A DNA stretch of 64,000 nucleotides, from the NCBI GenBank assembly GCA_030645615.1, contig JAUSNB010000063.1, positions 148,716-212,715 on the forward strand. The letters are read 5' to 3'. Every line of letters begins with the position of its first letter. Position 1 is the first letter of the stretch. Shown piece by piece: positions 26,114 to 35,270 of the stretch. The notes below the pieces were generated by a model, which saw only the letters and a program-made list of their open reading frames with translations, was not told the origin of the DNA and made no database searches. This DNA comes from Actinomycetota bacterium. GTDB lineage: Bacteria > Actinomycetota > Actinomycetes > S36-B12. The translations under genes and the position numbers were made by a program.

Positions 26114-27307
26114 TCAGCCCTGCTTCCCGGCCTTGCGAGCGGCGGCCAGCTCGGCCACCCGTCGCGCGGCATCGTCCATGGTGTCGACCAGCTCGATCAG
26201 GTCGTGCTCGGCCTCGGTAAGGATCCGCCGCCCCTCGACGGCGTTGTTGCCATCGATGCGGCACACGATCGGCTTGGTCACGGGCTCCCCGCGCTCAGCG
26301 AGCATCGTCATCGCCTGCACGATGCCGTCGGCGACCGCGTCGCAGGACGTGATCCCGCCGAACACGTTGACGAACACGGCCTCGACCTCGGGGTCGTTCA
26401 GGACGATGTCCAGGCCGTTGGCCATCACGCCTGCGCTCGCGCCGCCTCCTATGTCGAGGAAGTTCGCCGGCTTGATCCCGCCGAACTCCTCGCCCGCGTA
26501 CGCCACGACGTCCAGCGTGCTCATCACCAGGCCCGCCCCGTTGCCCACGATCCCCACCTCGCCGTGCAGCTTCACGTAGTTCAGGTCGAACTCCTTGGCG
26601 CGCAGCTCGATCGGGTCGGTGTTGTCCCGGTCGACGAAGTCCGCGTGCGAGGCATGCCGATAGTGGGCGTTGTCGTCGAGGGTGACCTTGCCGTCGAGGG
26701 CCAGCACCGTCCCGGTGGGGGTGAGCACGAGCGGGTTGACCTCGACCAGCGTCGCGTCCTCCTCCACCAGCACCCGCCACAACTGCTCGAGGATCCTGGC
26801 GATCTGGGCCTTGGCAGCCTCCGGGAAACCGGCCGCCTCGACGATCTCCTGGGCCTTCTCCGGGGTGCAGCCGTCGAGCGCATCGACCCGGATCATGGCC
26901 AGCTCATCGGGCCGGGTCGCGGCCACTTCCTCGATATCGACCCCGCCGGCCACGCTCGCCATGGCCAGGAAGGCCCGGTTTGCCCGGTCGAGCAGGAACG
27001 AGACGTAGTACTCCTCGGCGATGTCACTCGCCTCCGTCACCAGCACGCGGTAGACCGTGTGCCCCTTGATGTCCATCCCCAGGATCGCCGCAGCCTTATC
27101 GGCCGCGTCATCAGGGGTGTCCGCCAGCTTCACCCCGCCGGCCTTCCCGCGTCCGCCCACCTTGACCTGCGCCTTGACCACGACGGCTGACCCGATCTTG
27201 CGCGTCGCCTCCCGGGCGGCGTCGGCCGTCGAGCAGACCTCGCCCGCCGTGACCGGCACCCCATGCTTCCCGAACAGGTGCTTGGCCTGGTACTCGTACA
27301 GGTCCAC
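26114..27307 (-). CDS. sucC: Succinyl-CoA synthetase beta subunit
   Basis: A 397-residue beta subunit with the N-terminal ATP-grasp domain ([19 protein letters not shown]) and the C-terminal CoA-ligase domain ([11 protein letters not shown]). The GTG start at 27307 has AAGGAG seven bases upstream. It forms an operon with sucD (four-base gap). Placement beside a B12-dependent mutase subunit links it to propionate or methylmalonyl-CoA flux, as inference. Confidence 0.97.
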   Translation of the reverse strand: MDLYEYQAKHLFGKHGVPVTAGEVCSTADAAREATRKIGSAVVVKAQVKVGGRGKAGGVKLADTPDDAADKAAAILGMDIKGHTVYRVLVTEASDIAEEYYVSFLLDRANRAFLAMASVAGGVDIEEVAATRPDELAMIRVDALDGCTPEKAQEIVEAAGFPEAAKAQIARILEQLWRVLVEEDATLVEVNPLVLTPTGTVLALDGKVTLDDNAHYRHASHADFVDRDNTDPIELRAKEFDLNYVKLHGEVGIVGNGAGLVMSTLDVVAYAGEEFGGIKPANFLDIGGGASAGVMANGLDIVLNDPEVEAVFVNVFGGITSCDAVADGIVQAMTMLAERGEPVTKPIVCRIDGNNAVEGRRILTEAEHDLIELVDTMDDAARRVAELAAARKAGKQG

Positions 27308-27363
27308 TCAAACTCCTTAACAAGGGTTACGAACGCGCAGCCTACCGGCCGGCTCCCCGTGGG

Positions 27364-27762
27364 TCAGCGGTCAGGAACGTGATCTTGCACCCATTCGACG
27401 ATGTCGTGGGTCGGCGTACCCGGCGTGAAGATCTTGGCCACGCCCATGCCCGCGAGGATCGGGATGTCATCGTCCGGGATGATGCCGCCCCCGAAGACGA
27501 TGATGTCCGTCGCCTCACGCGCCTTCAACAGATCCATGACCTCGGCGAAGAGGGTCAGGTGCGCGCCGGACAGGACGGACATCCCGATGAGGTCGGCGTC
27601 CTCCTGGATGGCGGCATCGACGATCTGCGCCGGCGTCTGGTGCAGACCGGTGTACACGACCTCGATCCCGGCATCGCGCAGGGCCCGGGCGACCACCTTC
27701 GCTCCCCGGTCATGCCCGTCCAGTCCCGGCTTGGCCACGACCACGCGAATCGGTGCCGACAT
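27364..27762 (-). CDS. Stand-alone cobalamin-binding subunit of an acyl-CoA mutase
   Basis: A 132-residue protein consisting only of the B12-binding domain. It has the DxHxxG motif as DGHDRG with the lower axial histidine, then SVLSGAH (SxL motif) and FGGGIIP (GG motif). Separate small subunits of this type pair with large subunits in isobutyryl-, hydroxyisobutyryl- and some methylmalonyl-CoA mutases. No large subunit is in the window. The ATG at 27762 (MSAPIRV) fits the family N-terminus better than the in-frame ATG five codons earlier. It is divergent from the FMN reductase gene. Confidence 0.88.
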   Translation of the reverse strand: MSAPIRVVVAKPGLDGHDRGAKVVARALRDAGIEVVYTGLHQTPAQIVDAAIQEDADLIGMSVLSGAHLTLFAEVMDLLKAREATDIIVFGGGIIPDDDIPILAGMGVAKIFTPGTPTHDIVEWVQDHVPDR

Positions 27763-27827
27763 CCCGCCTCCTGCCACGTGCGCCTGCGCGCAGACTACCC
27801 GGCCCGCCGGGTGGCTACTGTCCTGCT

Positions 27828-28424
27828 ATGAGGCATCCCGTCCGGGTCCTGGCCATCGGCGGCAGCAGCCGGCCGATGGCGGCGAGCGAGCGAGCCCTGC
27901 GTATCAGTGCCGCGGCCGCCCAGGAGGCCGGTGCCACGGTCTCATTCCTCACGGGGCGGGCGCTCATGCTGCCCGTCTACGACACCGAGACCACCGATCG
28001 CACGCCGGAGGTGGCGGGGCTCATCGAGGCCCTCCGCAGTGCCGACGGCGTGATCGTCGCCTCTCCCGGGTACCACGGCGGCATCAGCGGCATGGTCAAG
28101 AACGCGCTGGACTATGCGGAGGACCTGCGCCACGACGAGCGCCCCTACTTGTCCGGCCGTGCAGTCGGCTGCATCGCCGTCGCCCACGGCTGGCAGACGG
28201 CGGTCGGGGCGCTGCACCAGCTGCGCCAGACCGTCCATGCCCTGCGCGCCTGGCCAACCCCTCTCGGCTGCGCGGCCAACGATGCCGCGGGTGTCATCGG
28301 CAGCGACGCCGCTGGCACGGACCCTGCCCTTGTCCGGCAGCTGGAGGTCATGGGCCGTCAGGTCGTCGACTTCGCCCTCGCCCAGCGCGCGCTGGACCGG
28401 GAAACCGGCGTGGTCCAGGGCTAG
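27828..28424 (+). CDS. NADPH-dependent FMN reductase family protein
   Basis: A 198-residue flavodoxin-like protein. The FMN phosphate-binding loop lies in IGGSSRPMAASERA near residue 10, and the family motif SPGYHGGISGMVKNALDY is near residue 80. Such enzymes reduce FMN or quinones with NAD(P)H. The ATG at 27828 is chosen because the longer frame overlaps the divergent B12-subunit promoter region. The short RAM-domain gene follows after ten bases, so these plus-strand genes probably form one unit. Confidence 0.85.
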   Translation: MRHPVRVLAIGGSSRPMAASERALRISAAAAQEAGATVSFLTGRALMLPVYDTETTDRTPEVAGLIEALRSADGVIVASPGYHGGISGMVKNALDYAEDLRHDERPYLSGRAVGCIAVAHGWQTAVGALHQLRQTVHALRAWPTPLGCAANDAAGVIGSDAAGTDPALVRQLEVMGRQVVDFALAQRALDRETGVVQG

Positions 28425-28434
28425 GGTTTCGGAC

Positions 28435-28722
28435 ATGGTGACCGCGCTGTGCTTCATCACGGTGGAGCCCGCATCGGTCAACGCGGTCGGCTCGGCCATC
28501 GCCCTCGTGCCACACGTGCGCACCGTGTACTCGGTCACCGGCCAGCTCGACATCGTCGCCATCGTCGAGGTCCCGGACGTCGACGCGGTGGCCGCGGTCG
28601 TCACCGATGGCATCGGCACGATCCCCGGCGTCCTGACAACCGAGACGCACATCGCCTTTCGCACCTACCGCCCTGACGACCTCGCGGCGGGCTTCTCCCT
28701 CGGCTACCAGGACGGGGAGTGA
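28435..28722 (+). CDS. Stand-alone Lrp/AsnC ligand-binding (RAM) domain protein
   Basis: A 95-residue protein with the alpha-beta RAM fold of Lrp/AsnC regulators and no helix-turn-helix. The pattern FITVEPASVNAVGSAIALV, then VYSVTGQLDIVAIVEV, and near the end VLTTETHIAFRTY is typical. Stand-alone RAM proteins bind amino acids or related effectors and may modify other regulators. Its stop overlaps the GTG start of the lipase gene by three bases. Confidence 0.85.
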   Translation: MVTALCFITVEPASVNAVGSAIALVPHVRTVYSVTGQLDIVAIVEVPDVDAVAAVVTDGIGTIPGVLTTETHIAFRTYRPDDLAAGFSLGYQDGE

Positions 28723-29657
28723 CGAGGGTGCTGCCCCGTGCGGTCGAGGCCCTGCGGGAGGCGCGACGGGCGCTGCTCACGCCCGCCGGCGTCGCGGGGG
28801 TCGCGGTGGAGGCGGCGTGGGTGGGGCTGCACTTCGCCCTGTACCCGTGGGGACTGCTCGAGGACCGACTCGACGAGGCCTCACACCTCGGGGTGTCGCA
28901 CCTGTCCCCCGTGCAGCGGGGCCTGATCGTCGGCGACGTCGAGGCTGCCGGGACGCCGATCATCCTGATCCACGGCGTCATCGACAACCGCAGCATCTTC
29001 ACCCTGCTGCGTCGCGCGCTTCGCGGCCGCGGGTTCGGCCGCACCTATGCCCTGAACTACTCCCCCTTCACCGACGACATCACCGACGTGGCCGCACGGC
29101 TCGGCACGCTCATCGACGAGGTGTGCGACCAGACCGGCTACGAGCGGGTCCACATCATCGGCCACTCGATGGGCGGCCTGGTGGCGCGCTACTACGTGCA
29201 GCGGCTCGGCGGCGACCGTCACGTCCACACCCTGTGCACTCTCGGCACCCCCCACGACGGCACCCTGCCGGCGAAGTACGTGCCGTGGCCCGTGATCCGG
29301 CAGATGCGCAAGGACAGCCCGCTGTTCGACGACCTGCGCAGGCCCGCGCCCGGCTGTCGCACCCGGTTCGTGGCGATCTGGAGCGACCTCGACCAGCTCG
29401 TTCTCCCGCAGCGCAACGCCCGCATCCAGCACCCGGACCTGCGCGCCCGCAACGTCCTCATCCGCGGGATCGGCCACATGTCCCTGCCCGTCGACCGGCG
29501 GGTCGTCAACGAGATCTCGCAGGTCCTTGCCCAGCTCGACCACGACGGCACGCAGCTCGAGTCGAGCGTCACATCGATCGACAGCACGACGGGCAGGGCG
29601 GCTGCCGGCGCCCCTAGAGCTTCTCGACGGGGGCGTAGCGCAGCAGCAGGCGCTTGA
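28719..29657 (+). CDS. Triacylglycerol lipase-like alpha/beta hydrolase
   Basis: A 312-residue hydrolase. The nucleophile elbow is GHSMGG near residue 150, the oxyanion region is IILIHGVIDNRS, and the likely catalytic acid and histidine are in WSDLDQLV and GIGHMSL. It resembles actinobacterial lipase class 2/EstA-type proteins. An N-terminal hydrophobic segment near residues 22-42 could anchor it to the membrane. The GTG start overlaps the preceding stop. The last 44 bases overlap the convergent pcrA gene, an antisense arrangement with no room for a terminator. Confidence 0.85.
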   Translation: MTRVLPRAVEALREARRALLTPAGVAGVAVEAAWVGLHFALYPWGLLEDRLDEASHLGVSHLSPVQRGLIVGDVEAAGTPIILIHGVIDNRSIFTLLRRALRGRGFGRTYALNYSPFTDDITDVAARLGTLIDEVCDQTGYERVHIIGHSMGGLVARYYVQRLGGDRHVHTLCTLGTPHDGTLPAKYVPWPVIRQMRKDSPLFDDLRRPAPGCRTRFVAIWSDLDQLVLPQRNARIQHPDLRARNVLIRGIGHMSLPVDRRVVNEISQVLAQLDHDGTQLESSVTSIDSTTGRAAAGAPRASRRGRSAAAGA

Positions 29658-31869
29658 CCCCCGCCGTCCCGAAGTCGATGGTCGCCTCGGCCTTGTCGCC
29701 CGACCCCGACGTCGACACCACGGTGCCCAGGCCGAACTTCTGGTGGGTCACCCGCTCGCCCGCTGCCACGGACAGCACCGGGCCTGCGCCCACGATGCGG
29801 TCCCCGAGCCGCAAGGCCGCACTGCTGCTCGACGGCGACGAGCCGAAGCCGCCGGCCAGTGGCGATCGTCCAACCGGCTCGACCCGGCGCCAGTCGACCA
29901 CCTCGGCCGGCAATTCCTCGAGGAATCGCGAAGGCGGGTTGAACGCCGGGGTCCCCCAGGCCGACCGCACCATGGAACGCGTGACGTAGAGCCGACGCCT
30001 GGCCCTGGTGATGCCGACGTAGGCGAGCCGTCGCTCCTCCTCCAGCTCACGCGGGTCCCCGAGTGAGCGCATGTGCGGGAACACCCCGTCCTCCATGCCG
30101 GTCAGGAAGACGACGGGGAACTCCAGGCCCTTGGCCGTGTGGAGGGTCATGAGGGTCACGACGCCGCCGGTGTCGTCGGCATCGGGGATCTCGTCCGAGT
30201 CGGCCACGAGCGACACTCGCTCCAGGAAGTCGGCGAGCGTCCCATCCGGGTTCTGCGTGGCGAACTCCTGTGCCACCGATTCGAGCTCGGCCAGGTTCTC
30301 GACCCGCGTCTCGTCCTGCGGGTCCGCCGACGCCTGCAGCTCCGCGAGGTACCCGCTCTGCTCCAGCACTGCCTGCAGGACCGTGGCCGGGTCGGCCCCC
30401 GCCTCCAGCAGCGTGCGGAGGTCGCTCATCATCGTGGTGAAGGCCTCGATGCTCGCCAGGGAGCGGGCAGCGATGCCCGGCGCCTCGCCAGCACGCTCGA
30501 GCGCGGCGGCGAAGGAGATCCGCTCACGTTGCCCGAACGCCTCGACCATGGCCTCGGCGCGATCCCCGATGCCCCTCTTCGGGGTGTTGAGCACCCGTCG
30601 CAGGGAGACCTCGTCCTCGGGGTTGGCCAGCGCCCGCAAGTACGCGATCGCATCGCGCACCTCGCGCCGCTCGTAGAAGCGGGTCCCGCCGACGACCCGG
30701 TAGGGCAGGCCCACCCGGATGAAGATCTCCTCGATGGACCGTGACTGCGCGTTGGTGCGGTAGAACACGGCGACGTCCGAAGGCTTGACCTCCTCGGTGT
30801 CGCCGAGGCGGTCGATCTCGTTGGCGATGAACGACGCCTCGTCATGCTCGTCGTCGGCGACGTATGCCACCACCGGCTCACCCGAGCCGGAGTCGGTCCA
30901 CAACCGCTTCTCTCGCCGGCCGGCGTTGCGGGCGATGACGGCATTCGCCGCGGTGAGGATGGTCTGGGTCGATCGGTAGTTCTGCTCGAGCATGACGGTG
31001 GTGGCCGCAGGGTAGTCCCGCTCGAACTCCTCGATATTGCGGATCGTCGCGCCTCGGAAGGCATAGATCGACTGGTCGGCGTCGCCCACCACGCACAGTT
31101 GCGCGGGGGGCAGGTCAGCCGCAGCCGGGCCGACGAGCTCCTTGATCAGCACGTACTGGGCGTGGTTGGTGTCCTGGTACTCGTCGACGAGTACATGCCG
31201 GAACCTGCGTCGGTAGTGCTCGGCGACGTCGGGGAACAGCTGGAGCACCGCGACGGTCGAGGAGATCAGGTCATCGAAGTCGAAGGCGTTGGCCCGGCGC
31301 AGTCGGCGCTGGTACTCCCCGTACGCCTGGGCCAGGATCTGCTCGGTCGGGTTCGCCGCGCGGCTGGCGCTGTCCTCGTAGTCGATCAGCTCGTTCTTGA
31401 GGTTCGACACCTGCCCGAGGAAGGAGCGAGGCGTGTGCTTCTTCGGGTCGAGGTCGAGGTCGCGGATGACCATCGTCATCAGGCGCAGGGAGTCGGCCTG
31501 GTCGTAGATGGTGAAGGTGCTCGACAGCCCCAGTCGGCTGGCCTCGCTGCGCAGGATCCGCACGCAGGCACTGTGGAACGTGGACACCCACATGGCCCGC
31601 GCCCGCCCGCCGACCAGCTCGGCCACCCGCTCCTTCATCTCCCCCGCGGCCTTGTTGGTGAAGGTGATCGCGAGGATCTCCCCGGGCTGGGCATCGCCGG
31701 TGGCGAGCAGGTGGGCGATGCGCCGGGTCAGCACCCTCGTCTTGCCGGATCCCGCCCCGGCCACGATGAGCAGGGGTCCGCCCCGGTGCTCGACGGCCGC
31801 GCGCTGGGACGGGTTGAGGTCGTCGACCAGCCGGTCGATGCGCCCGCCCTGAGGTGCCGTGTCGCTCAC
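29614..31869 (-). CDS. pcrA: ATP-dependent DNA helicase PcrA/UvrD
   Basis: A 751-residue superfamily 1A 3'-5' helicase for nucleotide-excision repair and removal of recombination intermediates. Visible motifs are LNPSQRAAVEH (Q motif), AGAGSGKT (I), ITFTNKAAGEMKERV (Ia), DEYQDTN (II), VGDADQSIYAFRGA (III), QNYRSTQ (IV), and TLHTAKGLEFPVVFLTG (V) with YVGITRAR (VI). The C-terminal KFGLGTVV segment is the Tudor-like tail typical of PcrA that contacts RNA polymerase. The start is GTG. The helicase is complete. Confidence 0.96.
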   Translation of the reverse strand: MSDTAPQGGRIDRLVDDLNPSQRAAVEHRGGPLLIVAGAGSGKTRVLTRRIAHLLATGDAQPGEILAITFTNKAAGEMKERVAELVGGRARAMWVSTFHSACVRILRSEASRLGLSSTFTIYDQADSLRLMTMVIRDLDLDPKKHTPRSFLGQVSNLKNELIDYEDSASRAANPTEQILAQAYGEYQRRLRRANAFDFDDLISSTVAVLQLFPDVAEHYRRRFRHVLVDEYQDTNHAQYVLIKELVGPAAADLPPAQLCVVGDADQSIYAFRGATIRNIEEFERDYPAATTVMLEQNYRSTQTILTAANAVIARNAGRREKRLWTDSGSGEPVVAYVADDEHDEASFIANEIDRLGDTEEVKPSDVAVFYRTNAQSRSIEEIFIRVGLPYRVVGGTRFYERREVRDAIAYLRALANPEDEVSLRRVLNTPKRGIGDRAEAMVEAFGQRERISFAAALERAGEAPGIAARSLASIEAFTTMMSDLRTLLEAGADPATVLQAVLEQSGYLAELQASADPQDETRVENLAELESVAQEFATQNPDGTLADFLERVSLVADSDEIPDADDTGGVVTLMTLHTAKGLEFPVVFLTGMEDGVFPHMRSLGDPRELEEERRLAYVGITRARRRLYVTRSMVRSAWGTPAFNPPSRFLEELPAEVVDWRRVEPVGRSPLAGGFGSSPSSSSAALRLGDRIVGAGPVLSVAAGERVTHQKFGLGTVVSTSGSGDKAEATIDFGTAGVKRLLLRYAPVEKL

Positions 31870-31886
31870 TCCGGCATCCTAGGCAG

Positions 31887-31920
31887 CCGCCCGGACGGTC
31901 CCTGCCCGGCGGCCGGGCGG
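31887..31920 (-). terminator. GC-rich dyad downstream of the secreted peptidase gene
   Basis: CCGCCCGG and CCGGGCGG form an eight-pair stem with an 18-base loop between the stop of the secreted peptidase gene and the pcrA start. There is no U-tract. It may act as a weak terminator separating the two genes; in such GC-rich sequence the dyad could also be chance. Confidence 0.35.
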
Positions 31921-31933
31921 TGCAGCGGCCGGG

Positions 31934-33949
31934 CTACCGGTGGATGTAGCCCACGATCGTGGCCCGCACCTTGGCCTGCACAGACGGGGACAGGACGATG
32001 CGGCCGTCGGTGCCGAGCTCGGTGACGACGAGGGAGGTGTAGGGCTTGCCCGGCGTGATGGGTGCCGAGCGAGTGCCCGGCGCCACGCCGTCCAGCGGGT
32101 ACGCCCGCACGGAGCCCGCATCAGGTCCCTTGGTCTTGGTCCAGACCTGCAGGATCACGCCGGAGATCTTCTTGGCCTTCGTCGGCAGGCCCCCGATCCC
32201 GGGCAGCGGGCCGAGCGGCAGGGCGGCACCGGCATCGAGCTTGCCCGCTGAGATCCGGGTGGCCGGGAGCCCACGGACCTTGATCGGCTGGCCGTTGACG
32301 GCGTACCCGAGGACCTCCACCCGCACCTGCACGGTGGCCTTCTTTGCCCCGGTGAGCCGGACCTGGCCGTTGCCGACGGGGACGACCATGACGGCCGACC
32401 GGACGCCCTTCTTCGGGAAGCGGAACATCGGTGCCGTGCTGGCGTCGGCGGTCATGCCGATGCGAAGCTTGCCGCGCTTGGTGGCCTCTCGCGTGGTCAC
32501 GAGCACGAGCACCGATGTGGCCTCGGGTGGAACGGCGGCGAGGCTGACGACCCGCTCCTCGCCAGGCTGGATCGGACCCTGGGCCGTCGATTCGTAGCCG
32601 ACCTCCGAGCCGAGCGAGATGAACTCGTCGACCGGGGCCTGCTCGGGCGGCGGCGCCGGCGCCGGGGCTGGCTCCGCGGGAGGCGCCGGGGTGACGTCGT
32701 CGCCCATGGGGCCGGCCGCGCCAGGAGTCGCCTCCGTCGCGTTGGGCTGGTCGCCCGGGCCGTAGTAGCCGACGACTTCCACCGCAATGTCGGCCGCGCC
32801 GGCCGAGGTGGCCAAGGCGATGGTGCCATCGGTCGACACAGGCACGATCGCCGTGCCGGCAGCGTCCATGTTCATCGGGACCTTCACCACGACCTGGCTC
32901 TTGTTCTGGCCCGGGCTCCAGATCCGCACGTTTGCGTTGGAGTTGCTGGCCATGGCGGTGACGTTGACCTTCACGGCCGCCACGCCGGTCTCGGGGATAC
33001 CGCCCTGCCCGGTGACCTTGACGAAGAGCCGCTTGCTGTCCCCGCTCCACCTGTCCTGCTGGAGCCGGCAGCGGGCCGGGACGCCCACGGCCTTGCGCGT
33101 GCCCAGCACGCGCACAGGCCCGACCGGCGTCATGTCCGCCGAGCGCCCCTCGGACGCCACGGACGCGCCGGACTTCTGCGGCTCGCAGTACGGCCCGTCC
33201 ATCGGGGTTCCGTCCCAGAAGGAGGAGCGGCCGCTGGCTCCGTCCCACGTGAGCGAGATGTGGATGTGATTGCGATGGCAGGTCGTGTCGCTGCCCTCGC
33301 CCGGCGTGGCGAAGCAGCCCTTGAGCTCGGTCCAGCCGCGCTTGGTGTCGTAGCCGCGCCAGATGCGGTCGTTCCAGCCGATGTACATGACGCCCAGGCG
33401 GGTGGCGTTGCCGTACGGGGTTCCGAACTGGTCGGGACCCAGGAGCCAGGCCAGGAAGGTCTCGGCGTTCGCGCGCTGCTGGGCGTTGCGCACGCTTGTC
33501 ATCCAGTCCAGGGCACGGCCTTCCTTGTGCTCGCTCTGGCCGCCGACATCGCATGCGCGGTTGACCCACACGGTCTGGTCCGCGCCGTACGTCGCCTTGA
33601 TGAGGTCGGACAGTCGTTGTGAACCGGGCTTGGTGACGGGGTCGCACTGGGCCTGGCCCTCGTAGGTGGCGGGCACGTCGTAGACGGGAGGAAGCGCCGT
33701 GGCGATCGCGGGGACCGCTGCCGGCGGCAGGCCGGTGCCCGGCACCGGTGGCCCGGCCACCTCGCCGGTCCAGGTGGACGGCGTCCAGTTGCCGCTGTTG
33801 TCCTTCGCCCCCGCGCTCGTGGGCGCGATCACGACCATGCTCGCTACCAGGGTCCCGGCAACCGCGCTTGCCAGGACGCGTCTGCGGCCGGGGCCACGAC
33901 GACGTGCAGGCAGGGCGGGACGCCCCGGTGGGCGGGGAAGCACGGGCAT
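31934..33949 (-). CDS. Secreted LAS-family peptidoglycan peptidase with surface repeats
   Basis: A 671-residue exported protein. An arginine-rich N-region and hydrophobic core end at about residue 48 (TSAGA); an RRRVLA stretch may be Tat-like. Residues about 85-240 form a LAS/M15-like zinc peptidase domain with H141-x6-D148 in SEHKEGRALDW and the H-x-H pair H228/H230 in HRNHIHIS, the ligand set of D-Ala-D-Ala carboxypeptidases. After it come a beta domain with VGPVRVLGTRKAVG (the actinobacterial LDTR-like surface repeat), a Pro/Ala/Glu linker near residues 425-455, and a second similar beta domain to the C-terminus. It probably trims peptidoglycan outside the cell while bound to the surface. 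Direct GTGAC repeats lie just upstream. Confidence 0.85.
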   Translation of the reverse strand: MPVLPRPPGRPALPARRRGPGRRRVLASAVAGTLVASMVVIAPTSAGAKDNSGNWTPSTWTGEVAGPPVPGTGLPPAAVPAIATALPPVYDVPATYEGQAQCDPVTKPGSQRLSDLIKATYGADQTVWVNRACDVGGQSEHKEGRALDWMTSVRNAQQRANAETFLAWLLGPDQFGTPYGNATRLGVMYIGWNDRIWRGYDTKRGWTELKGCFATPGEGSDTTCHRNHIHISLTWDGASGRSSFWDGTPMDGPYCEPQKSGASVASEGRSADMTPVGPVRVLGTRKAVGVPARCRLQQDRWSGDSKRLFVKVTGQGGIPETGVAAVKVNVTAMASNSNANVRIWSPGQNKSQVVVKVPMNMDAAGTAIVPVSTDGTIALATSAGAADIAVEVVGYYGPGDQPNATEATPGAAGPMGDDVTPAPPAEPAPAPAPPPEQAPVDEFISLGSEVGYESTAQGPIQPGEERVVSLAAVPPEATSVLVLVTTREATKRGKLRIGMTADASTAPMFRFPKKGVRSAVMVVPVGNGQVRLTGAKKATVQVRVEVLGYAVNGQPIKVRGLPATRISAGKLDAGAALPLGPLPGIGGLPTKAKKISGVILQVWTKTKGPDAGSVRAYPLDGVAPGTRSAPITPGKPYTSLVVTELGTDGRIVLSPSVQAKVRATIVGYIHR

Positions 33950-33954
33950 ACTCT

Positions 33955-33986
33955 GTCACGGATGTGACGGAAGTGACTACTGTGAC
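33955..33986. promoter_or_regulatory. Four GTSAC elements at nine-base period in divergent promoter
   Basis: GTCAC at 33955 and GTGAC at 33964, 33973 and 33982 recur with an exact nine-base period between the divergent peptidase and PIG-L genes. On the minus strand three copies read GTCAC. Direct GTCAC-type repeats resemble binding sites of the cell-envelope response regulator MtrA in actinobacteria, which controls wall peptidases; this link is from memory and unproven here. Confidence 0.45.
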
Positions 33987-34060
33987 AGTCGAACCACAGG
34001 CGTGTAATTCCTGCCTCGGGGGCGCGCGAAGGGGCCGCGACACCACACTACGCTTCCGGA

Positions 34061-34804
34061 ATGGACCTTGACCCCTTCCTGCACAACCGCGACGGCAGCC
34101 GCATCGAGCGGCTGCTCGCCGTCCTGGCCCATCCCGACGACGTGGACTTCGGCGCCGCGGGAAGCATCCGGGCGTGGGTCGAGGCCGGGGTGGAGGTCAG
34201 CTATTGCCTCATCACCAACGGCGACGCCGGCGGCTTCGACCCCGACGTCCCACGCTCGCAGATCCCGGAGATCCGGCAGGCGGAGCAGCGCGCGGCTGGC
34301 GCGGTGCTCGGGGTGACCGACATCGGCTTCCTGGGCTATCGCGATGGCGAACTCGCTGTCAGCCATGAACTTCGGCGCGACATCAGCCGCGTCATCCGGC
34401 AGGTCCGGCCGGACCGGATGCTGATCCAGTCCCCCGAGCGAAACTGGGGTCGGATCCAGGCCTCGCATCCCGATCACCTCGCGGCCGGCGAGGCCGCCAT
34501 CCAGGCGATCTACCCCGACGCGCGCAACCCGTTCGCCCACGTCAGCCTGCTGGGCGACGAGGGGCTGGAGGCGTGGACCGTCCCCGAGGTCTGGATCATG
34601 GCGAGCCCGTCCCCCGACTTCTTCGTCGACATCACCGACCAGTTCCCGCACAAGGTCGCCGCCCTGCGGGCGCACGCGAGCCAGACCGCGCACATGGACG
34701 ACCTCGAGGACCGGATCCGCGGCTGGATGACCATGTGGGCGCAGCAGGGTGGGCTGCCGGAAGGCCGGCTGGCCGAGGCCTTCAAGGTCGTCGGCACCGC
34801 CTGA
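34061..34804 (+). CDS. PIG-L/LmbE-family zinc deacetylase
   Basis: A 247-residue de-N-acetylase. The zinc motif AHPDD is at residues 23-27, and the third ligand is in SHPDH near residue 140. The family contains MshB and Mca of mycothiol metabolism and GlcNAc-PI deacetylases. The protein lacks a signal peptide and is of MshB/Mca-like length but has no clear marker of either. It is divergent from the secreted peptidase gene and followed by a strong hairpin. Confidence 0.88.
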   Translation: MDLDPFLHNRDGSRIERLLAVLAHPDDVDFGAAGSIRAWVEAGVEVSYCLITNGDAGGFDPDVPRSQIPEIRQAEQRAAGAVLGVTDIGFLGYRDGELAVSHELRRDISRVIRQVRPDRMLIQSPERNWGRIQASHPDHLAAGEAAIQAIYPDARNPFAHVSLLGDEGLEAWTVPEVWIMASPSPDFFVDITDQFPHKVAALRAHASQTAHMDDLEDRIRGWMTMWAQQGGLPEGRLAEAFKVVGTA

Positions 34805-34827
34805 CCCGGGTCACCCCCGCACCTTCG

Positions 34828-34895
34828 CCCGTCGAGCGGCCAGGCGTGGGGGTCGAATCGCGCGGCGCGACCCCCACGCCTGGCCGTTCGACGGG
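34828..34895. terminator. 28-pair bidirectional hairpin between convergent genes
   Basis: The arms 34828-34855 and 34868-34895 are complementary over 28 bases with one mismatch and a 12-base loop; the core is GGCCAGGCGTGGGGGTCG. It fills the 99-base gap between the convergent PIG-L and membrane-protein genes, so it would serve transcripts from both strands. There is no U-tract, as often seen in actinobacterial terminators. Confidence 0.8.
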
Positions 34896-34903
34896 GAGTC
34901 GGG

Positions 34904-35263
34904 CTACCAGAAGACGGCGATGACCACGTTGGCCAGCGTGAGCACGCCGATCGTGGCCCACAACGGCACCTGCGGGGCGGGCTTCTTCTTGCCGATGAAC
35001 GCCAGCACCGCGATGACCAGCACGATCACCAGCTTCACCGCGATCTTCGTGGTGTCGAGTTCCTCCTTCTCCTCCTCGCCGAGGGCGCCGGAAGAGATCA
35101 TCCCGACCATGATCACGCCGGTGAGCAACTGCGTGAGTGCCCCGTCCCACATCCAGCGGGTGACGGTCTTCTCCGACGAGTTCACCTGCACGAGGAATGC
35201 GCCGAGCAGCAACGCCAGGCCTACGAAGTGCAGGACGACGATGACGTGGAAAAGGAACTCCAT
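34904..35263 (-). CDS. Small four-segment membrane protein
   Basis: A 119-residue protein starting MEFLFHVIVVLHF with four predicted membrane segments: residues 3-24, about 40-60, 75-95 and 103-119. A short acidic stretch (EEEKEELD) lies between segments two and three. The ATG at 35263 lies seven bases beyond the guaA stop; a longer frame would overlap guaA. It is probably co-transcribed with guaA. I do not recognise a named family, and no function can be assigned. Confidence 0.75.
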   Translation of the reverse strand: MEFLFHVIVVLHFVGLALLLGAFLVQVNSSEKTVTRWMWDGALTQLLTGVIMVGMISSGALGEEEKEELDTTKIAVKLVIVLVIAVLAFIGKKKPAPQVPLWATIGVLTLANVVIAVFW

Positions 35264-35270
35264 CAGCAGT

